NCBI GenBank assembly: GCA_026168455.1
Contig: CM047426.1
Coordinates: 1,481,501-1,545,500 of the forward strand
DNA length: 64,000 nt
Direction of reading: 5' to 3'
Origin: Theocolax elegans
Taxonomy: Eukaryota > Arthropoda > Insecta > Hymenoptera > Cerocephalidae
Shown here: positions 1 to 13,750 of the stretch, one piece after another
How the letters are laid out: every line of letters begins with the position of its first letter
How positions within the stretch are numbered: the stretch's first letter is position 1
The notes under the pieces: model-generated
What the model saw: only the letters and a program-made list of their open reading frames with translations
What the model was told of the DNA's origin: nothing
The model's database searches: none
Translations under genes and position numbers: made by a program

Positions 1-1315
1 AAAAAACCCTAATATCGATTTTTACTGAAATTAGGAGATCTTATATAGGTTATAATCTTATCAAAATGGATAATCTTACGAATCAATCGATTGAAAATGC
101 AAATTTAGAAACTCACAGATTATCTTTACTAGAAATTATAACAGATATTTAGGGAATTATTAGCTAATTTGACTAAATATCGACTAAAAAAGTTACACAT
201 TTTAGCTATCAAATTTACTACAATTTTTTCATTACATACTTATTTGATATAAAAATATTTTAAATCATTATCCTTTTAAGTTAAATAATTCTATGTCATT
301 AAATGACAATACCTTATAAAAAGCTAATAAGTTTTAAAATTTATTAATTGCAATAATTGAGATTTCATAATTCTAATGAATTTTTTAATTTTTTAATAGT
401 AATCTTTATATAATCTTTTTTTTAATCTTATTAAGAGAATGCCAAACTCTAGATTGTATTTTCTAATATTAAAATCCATCATCCGAGGGTCTGATACTCT
501 CCTAATTATATTAATAAAGGATTGTTTAAAAAATAAATTGTTGTTCTATCGTTGCCTCTAGTTTTTCATTTTATTATATAAGATACAGTAATTTAAAAGC
601 CCGTAAGTGTTTAAATTTAAACTTTATAAAAATTTTACAAAACACGCATTATTCTTTAACAATTCAAAGTATACAATGCTTAATTACTATACGTTTACTC
701 AACAATTTACGCGCGTGCGTGCACACACACAAAATTATATTTACGTCTGGAGGTATACCAATAGTACTCTCCATTCCTTATCCCAAATTTCATCGATATA
801 TCTCATACAATCAAATGCCTCAAATACACACTCAATAATTCTCATCTATTAACCGCAAAATTTCGACGTAACGAAAAGATGATTAAACCGCGAAAACAAT
901 ATACAAATGCACGACGATGTATATGTATATAGACACACTCGGGATCGAAAAATATATTACGCAAAGGTGAGTAACTATTGGTGTATATATATATGCATGT
1001 ATACAATAATAAATAGTTAGGAGTTGAGAAAACGAAGTCGAAGATAGAAAACGACATCGAAGGCCGGATATCACGTGAACAATGCGAGATCTTTCCGACT
1101 TGTGATGTATGTGTGTGTGTATACCTTGGTTGCTTCACTACGTTTCCAGGCATTTAAAAAACAAAGTCGAGCTTTTTTCCTTCTCTCATTGAAATTCCAT
1201 TACGTTCGAACGAGCTATTTTTCAGTGATTTTACAGTTGTAAACTTGTAGTTTACGTGTATATATAATTGCTAATGGAATTTATACGAAAACGTACACTA
1301 TTTATGTTTTATATT
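1..1315. other. AT-rich noncoding stretch
   Basis: No gene is supported. The DNA is AT-rich with short CA, GT and AT runs (around 721-735, 980-1000 and 1105-1122). Open frames of up to about 100 codons on both strands around 607-1153 overlap these simple repeats and have low-complexity translations without domain character. They are read as chance. Confidence 0.6.
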
Positions 1316-1503
1316 ATTAATTGTATTCATTTTACAATTTATACAATTTTTCAAAGAATTAACGATGTATAATTGTTATTACGATCTTTAAAAAAAAAAG
1401 GGACAACCAATACGTTCTTTATTAATTTTTTAATATCCGACTTCAATCACGAATACTCTTCAAAATCCTTGATTCTTTAAAACAAATTCATATATATATA
1501 TAT

Positions 1504-2082
1504 AGCATTTTTATGGCCTTCAATTCTGCAAAAAGTTATGATAATTTAAAGAAAGACGAAATTTTTTTTAAAATTTAAATGGGAAATACCATGTTAATTT
1601 TTGTGAATTTTTTGTCTTTCTTTAAATTATCATAACTTTTTGCAGAATTGAAGGCCATAAAATGCTACAGACCATTTGAAAGGTATTGTTCCAAGCTTTC
1701 TTTTGGACTTTTGGATAAAAAATCAATTGTGGCGAAGTTAGATTTTTTTTTAAGTTGAATATTGACATGTAGTTTATCTAACATTTACCTTGAAATTAGA
1801 AATTCTAACCCAGAAGGATAAATTCTAGACATAATTAGCAACGAATGTTACATATAATGTTGTATAGTAAAAGTTGATAGATTTTGAGTTAAATAGCGAT
1901 GAACCCAGCTGGTGTTGAAAAAAACTGGAAAAAGTTCACTTTTTGAGGTTAGAATAACTTTTGAACTAATAAATTCCAGTACCTAAAAATTTTTTTCTGT
2001 ATTCTGAAAAACATTTGCAATGTGTACCCAAAATTTGGCGCATTTTAAAATTTTGATCGGACCACTTCACGTGGAATACCCC
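1504..2082. mobile_element. Foldback (palindromic) element, left arm lost
   Basis: A central hairpin (about 1504-1560 against 1612-1665) is followed by a long right arm that ends at 2082 with the inverse of GGGGCATTCCACGTG. The matching left arm is missing: the sequence enters directly at the central hairpin. The same element keeps its left arm in the next copy at 2619. No transposase frame is present, so it looks like a non-autonomous DNA element. Family unknown. Confidence 0.75.
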
Positions 2083-2618
2083 ATATATATATGAAATGAT
2101 GAATATATTTACAAATAATTCTGGTTTGAATAAGATAAACTAAAAAATTAACTAAATAATTCATTTTATACAGTGTAGAAAATAGTATAGAGTACGTAAA
2201 CATTTACTATTGTTATTGAGTAATCGAAATTGAGACAGATTTAATAGAACCGTGGTAAACATTTTTTAATTTTAAGATTGAACAAACTTTTTATTACTGT
2301 ACTATAATACAGGTATTTTTTCTCAGTATTATATCGCTATTTTTATTTGCAATTTTATTCGCTTATAAACATTACATTATATTTTCATTTATAGTTTCAT
2401 TTAATTATAAAGTACTATGTTTTATACTATTAATTGTATTCATTTTACAATTTATACAATTTTTCAAAGAATTAACGATGTATAATTGTTATTACGATCT
2501 TTAAAAAAAAAAGGGACAACCAATACGTTCTTTATTAATTTTTTAATATCCGACTTCAATCACGAATTACTCTTCAAAATCCTTGATTCTTTAAAACAAA
2601 ATTTATATATATATATAT

Positions 2619-3503
2619 GGGGCATTCCACGTGAAGTGGTCCGATCAAAATTTTAAAATGCCCCAAATTTTGGGTACACATTGCAAATGTTTTTCAGAAT
2701 ACAGAAAAAAATTTTTAGGTACTGGAATTTAGTAGTTCAAAAGTTATTGTAACCTCAAAAGTGAACTTTTTCCAGTTTTTTTCAACACCAGCTGGGTTCA
2801 TCGCTATTTAACTCAAAATCTATCAACTTTACTATAGAACATTATATGTAACATTCGTTGCTAATTATGTCTAGAATTTATCCTTCTGGGTTAGAATTTC
2901 TAATTTCAAGGTAAATGTTAGATAAACTACATGTCAATATCAACTTAAAAAAAATCTAACTTCGCCACAATTGATTTTTTTATCCAAAAGTCCAAAAGAA
3001 AGCTTGGAACAATACCTTTCAAATGGTCTGTAGCATTTTTATGGCCTTCAATTCTGCAAAAAGTTATGATAATTTAAAGAAAGACGAAATTTTTTTTAAA
3101 ATTTAAATGGGAAATACCATGTTAATTTTTGTGAATTTTTTGTCTTTCTTTAAATTATCATAACTTTTTGCAGAATTGAAGGCCATAAAATGCTACAGAC
3201 CATTTGAAAGGTATTGTTCCAAGCTTTCTTTTGGACTTTTGGATAAAAAATCAATTGTGGCGAAGTTAGATTTTTTTTTAAGTTGAATATTGACATGTAG
3301 TTTATCTAACATTTACCTTGAAATTAGAAATTCTAACCCAGAAGGATAAATTCTAGACATAATTAGCAACGAATGTTACATATAATGTTGTATAGTAAAA
3401 GTTGATAGATTTTGAGTTAAATAGCGATGAACCCAGCTGGTGTTGAAAAAAACTGGAAAAAGTTCACTTTTTGAGGTTAGAATAACTTTTGAACTAATAA
3501 ATT
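2619..3503. mobile_element. Foldback element, right arm truncated
   Basis: The left terminus GGGGCATTCCACGTG begins at 2619 and runs through a long arm into a central hairpin near 3036-3195. The right arm then mirrors the left until about 3502, where it stops short and the unique flank resumes. Compared with the element at 1504-2082, the opposite end is missing. Joined in mind, the two describe a full palindrome of about 1.05 kb with arms of about 0.5 kb. No coding capacity is visible. Confidence 0.75.
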
Positions 3504-3833
3504 TAATGATGAATATATTTACAAATAATTCTGGTTTGAATAAGATAACTAAAAAATTAACTAATTCATTTTATACAGTGTAGAAAATAGTATAGAGTAC
3601 GTAAACATTTACTATTGTTATTGAGTAATCGAAATTGAGACAGATTTAATAGAACCGTGGTAAACATTTTTTAATTTTAAGATTGAACAAACTTTTTATT
3701 ACTGTACTATAATACAGGTATTTTTTCTCAGTATTATATCGCTATTTTTATTTGCAATTTTATTCGCTTATAAACATTACATTATATTTTCATTTATAGT
3801 TTCATTTAATTATAAAGTACTATGTTTTATACT

Positions 3834-6190
3834 AATTATTTACTACAACGTTTGACATATCTGGGTAGATTTTTTACAAAAATAAATAATTTTTCTGCAA
3901 TTTTTGTCTAATTTACAAAAATTTCACGATTATACTTAATAAATAAATAATTTTTACAATACAGCTTTTTTTCCTGCGTGTAAATACATTTTTTAAGGTT
4001 AAAAATTTTTTTGGACGTACTTATAGCTATAAATAATGTTAACCTTATAAGTTACAAATATATATATGTTAATCTAATACGTGTTCTAAAATAAATCGAT
4101 TAAAATTCAAATTTATCAAAATAAAGTTATTGTTCTCTCAACAAAACTAACATATACATATGAATACTGAGAAAAAAACTGTAGTAAAAATTACAATAAA
4201 GAAATTACAGACTGTCAAAATGCAAATTATGGTAAATATTCTAAAAATTATTGTAGCAAGTCATTTTACCAAAACTTATATATATATATTTAATTCGCAA
4301 TCAAACCAATCAATATATATGTATATATATATATATATATATGTCGTACTTCAACTCCACACAATCCGTCTATTATTATCTAATCTTAAAAAAGAAGGTT
4401 TCTGTCCCCGTATTACACACACATATCGTGTTAAAAATACGAATATATACCCCATATATATAATTATTGAAAAAGAAAACATTTACTCTTATACCGCATG
4501 CATGTACACAAGATAAAACCGTTGTCGTTCTAATTTCTCTATAATAATAGAATAACATTTACACATGCACCTTCTCTCACAATCTCTCTACAAGATTTTC
4601 AGATATATAATTAAACACGAGCAGATAAAAAGAAATCGTCAACAATCCTATATAATATAAGAGGATCGAGTAAACACGTATATATATATGTATATATTGT
4701 TTCTTTTTAAAAATCTAATCTTATCTGTATATATATAATATAGGTACATACCATCAATGTATCGGGATATACATGTATTAAATGATGTTTTTACGTAGTT
4801 GATGATGATCGAAAATATGCATAACTAAAAATATATTTAATAGACCCATCATAACGTCAACTATTTATCAAATTTGTGTTTACGAGAAACCGAGAGGTCT
4901 ACGTGATCCGGAGCACGAGAAAATTTTCTATCCGAATAAAACGATACATTGTTCAACCTTTTCTAGGCCGCCAATACGTATCATTTATATATAACATTCG
5001 TAGAAATACGGCATGCGTAATTTGTACATTCGTCGGTTCGATTGAAATTAAAATTTGTTTTCTTTTTTTGCGCAAGTTCGTCGAACTTTTTTATCAACCG
5101 ACTAGAGATAAATATGATTTTTCGCGTTAACGAAATAAAAGTGTACCTTTATCGGAGTCTCTCGATGCATTTGTGACACCCTATCAATTGTTGATAATAA
5201 TTTATATTTTTTTACATACAATAATTTTTGTACAGCGCACGATTAAAGTGAAACTTTTTTTTTTGTTGTAAGGGTCAGTGTAACGCGGGAAGGACACGGG
5301 CGCGTTATCGCGTGTACAATATACGCGCAAGGAGTGATGCAAATTTATGTGTAATTTATCAATATTTTTATTTTACATATGTACTTTAAGTTGTTATTTA
5401 CAAGAATTTTTTTTATTTTAAACAATGTTTTGTTTCAAACAATATTTAAACTAAAGTATAGTTAATAAAGATAATTGTGTGAACTTTACTGATTTAATGA
5501 ATATTAACTTTATTTATTTATTTATTTGTTTACCAGAAATACATTATAAATAAATATAACCGACTAGACATAAGATTCTATAGTGGTACAATAGTGCCTG
5601 TATATATAGGTTTGGTAGACTTACTAAAACTACTTTATGGTGTATGTATTAATGTCGTTTTTTTTTAATTATGATTTCTAACAAAAAACATAAAGTAGAG
5701 ATATTGATAAATTAACAAAATAACAAAAATTGTATAAAATTATCATTTTTTCTCATGTACTCCGTAATTTTATTTTTTATATTTTTTGGCTTAAATTTAG
5801 TGTTTTAAGCTCATTTGAAAGAGTGTGAAAAAGCTTTATATTCAATTATAGGTATAAAGTTTACTTCATTTTTGGCCAATTTAGATATTTATTTCCTGTT
5901 TTACTGTTTAAAAATTTGTCCTTTCAGTCTTGATAGTAATACAAAATGGAATTAAGAACGAAAGTATATTCAATGTTTAAGAGCATGTCATTACACTCGT
6001 TCTCTTTGAAAATTATCCTGATGAATCTTTTTTTGTATTGATTTCGCAATATCAACATAAACATTGTTGTATGTTCCACCACACGCCATAAAGCCATATG
6101 GATGCAATACTATGGAGAAAAGCAAAGTAAATTTGTATTAATAATTACTTTATTTATTTAAACAATTATTTGAAATTACAATAGTCAAGT
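3834..6190. other. AT-rich noncoding stretch
   Basis: No gene is supported. Contains AT dinucleotide runs (about 4316-4343) and one small CpG-richer patch at about 5275-5335. Open frames at 4160-4516 and 4876-5130 are low-complexity or lack recognisable features and are treated as chance. Confidence 0.55.
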
Positions 6191-6191
6191 A

Positions 6192-6417
6192 CACGGAGAA
6201 AAAAATTTTGGAGTAAAAATGACAGTGTTGTTTAGTAATGGTGAGACATACTTGACAAAATGATAGAAACTACTATTTTGTTATACGAACAATTTACTAC
6301 ATATTTATTAATATTTACTACAACAAAATAGTAATTTTTATTATTTCAAGTTAAGTTTGTCTCTCAAATAGTAATAAACAACATTTTAATTTTTACTATA
6401 GCAATTTTTTCTCCGTG
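6192..6417. mobile_element. TA-flanked MITE
   Basis: A 226 bp palindromic element starts with CACGGAGAAAAAA and ends with its inverse TTTTTTCTCCGTG. It is flanked by TA on both sides (6190-6191 and 6418-6419). An internal inverted pair (ACTATTTTGTT against AACAAAATAGT) adds to the foldback. TA flanks are the usual target duplication of Tc1/mariner-type elements. Related copies lie at 61107 and 62435. Confidence 0.75.
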
Positions 6418-6419
6418 TA

Positions 6420-9400
6420 TACGTACATCGTAATTTATATAGAGGTAATAAGTTAACTATTATTAATTAAAAAATTTTAAATTACTAATAATTAGGGGAT
6501 TGTTAATAAATATTCATAATAATAATAATAATAATTATCATTATTATATTATTTATTTATTAATATTACAACAATTTTATTATTTATTAAAATTATTACT
6601 ACCTACATATTTATTATAATTATATATCAATTAATAATATTTTAATTATTACGAATCCTAACTAAAATTGTAATTGATTAATCAATTGTAAAAAAAAGGA
6701 AAAGGAGAATAAAATTGTATAACAGTCATAAGGACAGAAATGGAGGTCGACCACGCTACGAACACGTGGATGTACAGCTGACGATGATGCACAAAGCGCT
6801 GTCGAGCGCATGCTTTCTTTCTCTTATTTTTTTTTCTTTTCGTCGACTCGTGTGCAGGTGCCGGACTGGAGAATTTTACGCTCGCGCGTGTGCAACCCAA
6901 CGTTATATGTATATCTTATTTTTAGTTTTGACAAAATGTTTCGTTTGTAAAAGTATATTCTCTTTCTGCTTTCGTCTCTCTTCCGCTTCGTATTCTTTGT
7001 TTCGTCCCCCACTATTTTTTTTTTAATTAAATTTATAGTACACTCAATTTAATTTAGATTAGTCGCGAGCCTCGTGAATATTTAGATTCGACGTAATTCG
7101 CTCGATTTGTTTATCAACGCATTTTTCTTTTTAAATTGGTTTCAACGAGCGGCGAGGAAGTCAAAATTCTATTGTATTTTTTTTTGTAATATAACGTATG
7201 GGTTTATAATTAATTTTTTTTTACAGATTTAGTGTGACGGTATGGTAATATAGAAATTATAAATATAATAATAATGATAATTTATTCAAATAAATATTAT
7301 ACCACTATTATTCTTGTAGTTATTTAATAATACTTGGACAATAAAAAAAACGATAATTATTATTTAAAACCATAATGTATATATTTTTTAATGTAATAAA
7401 TTTAAATAATAAAATTTATGAAATATCGTGATTGAATTAAAAAAATAATAATTTAATGGTTTGTTATGACGTATACGTATATTTAATATAAAAAGGGAAA
7501 TAATATAATTACGATCTAAGAAGATCATTATCGGTTGATATTATATGCAAAATGACGTTTTAGAAAGATTTACTACTCGTCTAGTGTATATACGCGCGTG
7601 TTTCAATTAGCATTCGATCGATTGACCGCAAATCGATAATTACACAAACAATTTTTTTTCCTTCTATATAGTGTTGTATATGTTATGAAATCGCATTGGG
7701 TGATATCGTTGATTGAAATATTAATTTTTTAGGCTGCGTTGATTTTAAATATATAATAGAATATTAATTAAACTTTTTAATTAGGGTAATACTTACTTTT
7801 ACTCTTTAAATTATAAATAATTAGATAAATAAATGAATAAATAAGTGATTAAATAAATAATTAAATAAATAAGTATAAATATATGAATAAATAATAAATT
7901 AATTGATTATTTAATAAAAATCTAAAATAAACTCGTTTTAATACAGCTAATTCAATGTAGAAATCGAAATAATTTTCATTTATATAGGCATATATTTTTA
8001 TTTAAAACGTTGGTAGATAAGAGAGTTTTAAAGTAACTATTTTTCACTTAATAGCATTTTTACCATACTGAAGAGTTACGTTATCATTTCAGGTTTTCAA
8101 TTTGTTTTGACTTATAAGTTAAACATGATTTATCGATTTATAATTAAGCCTCACAAGATCGGTATGTATATCAAGCTGCCGAAAAATATCGATTAAAAAT
8201 TAACAGAATTTGGATATATTCTTCTTTTTTCCAAAACATTAGTCTCCTTATACGGATCGGAAAATAATAATTTAATATTGACTTTTTTTATAGCACACTT
8301 TGTCTAAAAAATGATCTAATTTGAATATTTAATAAATTAACTCGTTCACAGCTGATATTTATTCTCAAAAGTAAGTTAGAAATATCTGCATCGCGAAAAT
8401 ATTACTTAATGTATACGTAAAATCTCTATACACTATAGAAATTAAAGTATTTATACGAAATGTTTTTTAGTTATTGTATCAAAATCTAGCTAAAATATAA
8501 GTCTGTGAATAAAATGGGTTACACTAACCTCAAAATTATCAATTTTAACTATAAATTTTTTTCACAACCTATAAGAACACATCATATTTGGCATTTAAAA
8601 AAAATTTTAATTTTAACCTTAATTATCAATCTTTAAAATTCAAATAAATAATAAAAACGACTAAATATGATTTTTAGACAAATTTTAATTAATATACATA
8701 CCTATATATAAAGATCCAGAAACTTTTCAGTTTACTTGTCACCTGACGAACAGCTGATTTTTCATCTTATTTATTAAAATTTAAATAACGCAGTTTATAC
8801 CAAAAAAATAAATGTATTTAAAAAAAAATTTGCATTTTTATAACAAAAACATACATAAATTTTACCGAAAAAAAAAGAAAAAATAAAAATGTTGACGATA
8901 TATATACAGAGGATCGAATAAGGAGCGAATAAGACTAAAAGTCTGCGAGTTTCATTGGTTCTCGGTATAAATGCACACACACACACACACACATCAGGCT
9001 AACTCGGCTTTTCTGTCAACGACCTGGGCCAAGGATTATTTGCGCGTACATTTTGCACGCACGCGTGCTCTCGGTGCACACATCACATACCAATAACGGA
9101 AACATGAGAATACGTTTTAAGGAAACGATCAACGATTTCTCGTTTCAAAGAAGTTTTTCTTTTGATTTAATGCAGAAATAAAACGACTATATTTAGGTAT
9201 TTATCGAGAGTGTCGGTTATTGCTTGGGTTTGCATTGAGTTTTTAACGAATTTGGATAGTTGGTGTTGAAAATTGAGGTTTTTTTTAGTATTCTTTCGGA
9301 ATTTGAAAAAAAATGAGAAAGAGACATGGATTTTTGTTTTTGGAATTGAATGCTTATTTATATGTTAATGAGAAAAACTCGATTTTTATTGGTTATCATT

Positions 9401-9960
9401 AATTATTTGGAGAAAATAGTGTTTGTATAACGATTGCATTTTTCGATTTTACTTAGTTCCACGACTATGATGAATGTATGGTCATTTTTAATGATTTCTA
9501 ATTAAAAAGCAGCTTACTTTTATCTTAGAACGCTAGTTCTTTTAAAATGACAAGTTTATAACCTGAACAATATTTTTAAAATTTCCTAGAAAATTAAAAA
9601 TATGTTCCGAGTTGACAACATCTTGAAAAAATGTGTGTGTAAAATATTCCGAGCTTGTAAATGTATTGAAAAAATAAGTATGTTGGAATATAATTTTTTG
9701 ACACAAAATATATTAGAAATCAATGCGGTGTTCAACGATAATTTTTAAGTAACTTTAAGATATTTTTCAAGAACTATATTTGTTTCTTGTATTTTTCTTG
9801 TATTTTCCTGAATTAGTAGAAATTTAGAATATTGGTTTTGTAAATTCTTTCATTTCAACTATACCTCACCAAATATTTTTAAAAGAATTCAAATAGTACA
9901 TTAGACCTGACATTTTTTCATGTATTTCCTAATATTACTTTAATATTCCTTATAATATAC
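6420..9960. other. AT-rich noncoding stretch
   Basis: No gene is supported. A GC-richer patch at 6740-6910 gives overlapping frames on both strands, but they run into simple sequence and show no domain. A CA microsatellite lies at about 8972-8993, followed by a CpG-richer patch at 9000-9090. These could be regulatory DNA; nothing in the sequence proves it. Confidence 0.5.
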
Positions 9961-9962
9961 TT

Positions 9963-11420
9963 AAATACGATAAAATAAAAAAAAAAACTTTAAAAAAAGA
10001 TTTCAAGTAAACATCCCAAATGTTTTGTCATATAGTGATAGATCGCCTTACGTCGCACCGAAGAATCAGAAGAAAGTAAACCAAATTTATCGCAGCTCGC
10101 AAATGCATCTAAAAATCATCTAATATCGATTACAATAACACCATATTTTTTTCTTTCAAAACATCTTAAAATCTGCACCACTTTATTTTTGAAACCTAAA
10201 TAGTATATATTTATATCTCCAACCAATTAAAAAAAAAGCGCCATTATCTCTTCGTAACGGTCATCAATATTCTTCAACGAAAAACTAATATTTATCAAAT
10301 CAATTTGACATGTTGACGGAAACCGCTCGATTCACACATATAACCGTATATATAACGTTTATACATATTTTCAGTTCTTGAATAAACGCGATTATTGCAT
10401 TGAAAAAAAAATTACACATATATAGAATCATAATATACTATGAGCACTGTTTTAACAATTAGAAACAACTATTTAAAAACTTGGTAATCTAATCGTTATT
10501 TAATTGTCTATTTTATTGATGTTTTACAAAAAAACGGTAGTTTATCTAAATGTTTTTATTAAAAAAGTATGTTGTAAATAGCAGTGAGAAATCCGCAGTA
10601 GTGGGACGACCTACTTCAAAGAGGTTGCAGTAGTGGGACATGAACGGACGCAGTACTGGGACAATAGTTTCAAATGTGTCCCAGTACTGCATTATGGAAA
10701 CTGTGAGGGGGTAGTAGTGGGACACCATTCGACACCAAAATTCATGATCGTCATAACCTCAAAAAATTTATATTGTGTTTATGCTAATTTATAATTAAAC
10801 AAACACTTTTTTATACAAATACATTAGTTTATCTAGTAAACAATCCGAATTCATTCATATCTATATTTTATTTACCGTTTACAGTATTAAATTCAACGTG
10901 TCCCACTACTACTGCCAATTTTTCGCTTGTCCCGGTACTGGGTACTTTACCTTAATACGATAAAATAAAAAAAAAACTTTAAAAAAAGATTTCAAGTAAA
11001 CATCCCAAATGTTTTGTCATATAGTGATAGATCGCCTTACGTCGCACCGAAGAATCAGAAGAAAGTAAACCAAATTTATCGCAGCTCGCAAATGCATCTA
11101 AAAATCATCTAATATCGATTACAATAACACCATATTTTTTTCTTTCAAAACATCTTAAAATCTGCACCACTTTATTTTTGAAACCTAAATAGTATATATT
11201 TATATCTCCAACCAATTAAAAAAAAAGCGCCATTATCTCTTCGTAACGGTCATCAATATTCTTCAACGAAAAACTAATATTTATCAAATCAATTTGACAT
11301 GTTGACGGAAACCGCTCGATTCACACATATAACCGTATATATAACGTTTATACATATTTTCAGTTCTTGAATAAACGCGATTATTGCATTGAAAAAAAAA
11401 TTACACATATATAGAATCAT
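9963..11420. repeat. 470 bp direct repeat pair flanking a 518 bp insertion
   Basis: The segment 9963-10432 recurs almost unchanged at 10951-11420. Between them lies unrelated sequence (10433-10950). The repeats do not have LTR ends and the interior encodes nothing recognisable, so this is not an LTR retrotransposon. It is either a duplication containing an insertion in one unit, or an assembly artefact. Confidence 0.85.
10433..10950. mobile_element. Insertion with repeated CAGTAGTGGGAC motifs
   Basis: This segment separates the 470 bp direct repeats. It carries the motif CAGTA(G/C)TGGGAC or close variants at about 10597, 10629, 10650 and 10713, and inverted versions (GTCCCAGTACTG, GTCCCACTACTACTG, GTCCCGGTACTGG) at about 10679, 10900 and 10929. 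One pair forms a tight hairpin at 10650-10689. Clustered direct and inverted short motifs resemble transposon subterminal repeats, but no transposase or clean terminal repeat is visible. Confidence 0.45.
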
Positions 11421-13750
11421 AGATTTGACTCATCGTCATCACATATATACACGAATCATTCGACTTGTTGTTTACACTTGAGATTCACGTGTATGTAACT
11501 AATATGCGTACAACACTCATTGTTTAATTAAACTCTTTTTCTTTTCCTTCTTTTTTTTTTAAAGGAGCGGCTTTATTACGTATACGTATACTACGACGAA
11601 TTAATTGATTAATCGATTTTTTTATACAATATTTTTTCTTCAGATTTTTCACGAAATTTTGGGTATACACGCGATGATCGGTAAAATAATTATGTGATGA
11701 TCGTATATATGTCACAATTATTGAGAAAATGCGTCGTTACGTAAATTTAATGTATTCCTACGTAGCGTCTCGTCTAACCGGCTAATCGTATACAACGAGT
11801 TGGAAAAATGAAAATAAAAAATATTCATTGCAGTTTGGTGTGTGTTCTTAAAAACTAATCGGTATAAAGAATTGCAAATGCTTTTGAAAAATTCATATTG
11901 TCTGGGACAGCGTGATATAATGTATACGGAGACGTTCTTGAAGTTTACCTTATTTTCTGTACGAGATGAACACTTTGTTATTCTATGCAGGAAAAGTGTT
12001 AAAAATTAAAAAAATTCGAATTTCCCGCGCTTGAATTTTTTCTTATGGATGACTTTTAAAGTGTGTATAGTTAATTATTTATTTATTATTAATTACTGTG
12101 CTATAAATTTTATTCTCGTTTGTATTTTTTTACGCGTAATCGTGTTGTTATAAGTATGGCATTAACGTAAAAAATATACTCTTTCGAAAATGTCAAATAA
12201 AAATATTCAAATTTCCGGCTCTTAAAATAAATTTCACGTATTTTTTGTTAATCTATTTCAATTAATTATCATTTATCGTAATTACTCTATTTTTTTACGC
12301 ACCAGCGTAAAATGCGCATCGAGTCATAAATCTCTGAAACATGATAATATCAGCTGATTTTATTTCGTACGTTTATCTATGTTTCGGTAAGTTACAATTA
12401 ATTATCATCATCTTTATTTATTGGATTGGTTGGCTCAAAATAATTTATAGGTTAGAATGTGTTCTAAAATAATTAACCTATAACGAAGGAAATCGATTTT
12501 TCATTCTGTTGAATGACTACATCAATTCATATAATTAAGTCCATTTAAAAAATTAGAGTAATCTTTATATGAGCATTCAACTATTAGTTTCATGAATTTG
12601 AATATTTATACGTTAGAAACAATTATTACACCCCCATCGAAATTGAATGAACACGTCCTATTCATCAACCAGATCATCACAAATTCTAACTCTTAAATAC
12701 ATTCCTTAAACAAACAAACGTAATCAATTCAAATATTCGTACAATAAAATATATATTGTTTTTTCCTCGTATCATAGCAAAAATTACTCGAACATTGTCC
12801 AATTGATAAACGAAAAATTAAAATTTTCTATAAAGTATTCATATTTTTATGTATGATGAGAGAAAAAAAAGTTTCGACACGGTCTATTCATTGTTCACGC
12901 GTAATATTATCACTTTTTATCATTCGTCTGACTACCCGATGACTCAGACTGTTTACCTCGACTACAGTCTATGGATTTCAAATTCGGAAAATGGCATATT
13001 TATATTTCAATTTCATCGTATTAGACTTCGTATGCGTTTATTATTCATTATCTCTCGTTTTTTTCTCTAACGCCGTTTTTGCTTATTATTATGTTAAAAA
13101 GCGGATTATATACATATACGCATACATTTTGGAAATATAATGTAATTTTAAGAAATTATAATAGAAATATTGTGCGTAGGTATATATAATTTTGATTTCA
13201 ATTAAATATTTAATATTTAAAAAATATATTAAAACATATGTATTTCTGATTAATAAATAAATAAGTAGTTTAATATTAGAAAATAAATGAAATATATTTA
13301 TTTTTTATGACAAATTATATAGAAATATTATTTGAGTAACACCTAGTATTAATAGATTAAAGGTATATATACATATTTTTCATAATATTAAAATCAGGGT
13401 AAAAAAGGTTCCGGTTAAAAATATATAGCTTTTAGCGTACTTAAAAATAATGCATAGATTACGTAAATTCACATTTATACTTAAAGATTTCGAGGGATTT
13501 AGTACACTCGGTCGTTTCTATACTTGAACACGGTTTACTTGTCTTGGACGCGCGGTTTATAATAACTATAGTTAAAATATCGCAAGAATCGCATTGTATA
13601 CCTCTTCATATATCTTTATTTCTATACCTTAGACTGACGATTTTTTTATAAATGTTTTTTTAAATAAATATTTCAGTGTTTTTTTAACAATTATCGATTT
13701 TTGTATACGTGGATCATTTATTTATTTCGAAGGTTTAAAGCCACGAGAGG
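11421..13750. other. AT-rich noncoding stretch
   Basis: No gene is supported. It includes a TTTCCCGCGC motif at 12021-12030 within a 20 bp segment that almost matches the arms of the inverted repeat at 31101-31421, and a diverged version near 12207. Open frames at 11524-11715 and 12849-13070 have no recognisable features. Confidence 0.5.

Larger units (their letters stand above)
1316..3833. repeat. Tandem duplication, copies 1316-2428 and 2429-3833
   Basis: Unique flanking sequence beginning at 1316 recurs at 2429, and the end of the first copy (about 2090-2428) recurs at 3505-3833. The two copies are nearly identical outside an internal palindromic element. The second copy is about 290 bp longer because each copy keeps a different part of that element. 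Differences between copies are mostly small indels. The unit contains no gene. It may be a real tandem duplication or two haplotypes assembled end to end. Confidence 0.85.

Noticed and set aside
607..1153. Overlapping open frames of 63-103 codons on both strands
   Set aside because: They run through CA, GT and TA repeats, overlap each other on opposite strands and have no domain.
4160..4516. 118-codon + strand frame
   Set aside because: Very low complexity (Ile/Tyr/Thr-rich from TATA repeats); no splice or family support.
9963..11420. Possible LTR retrotransposon (470 bp direct repeats around 518 bp)
   Set aside because: No TG...CA ends, primer-binding site or coding interior; the interior is too short.
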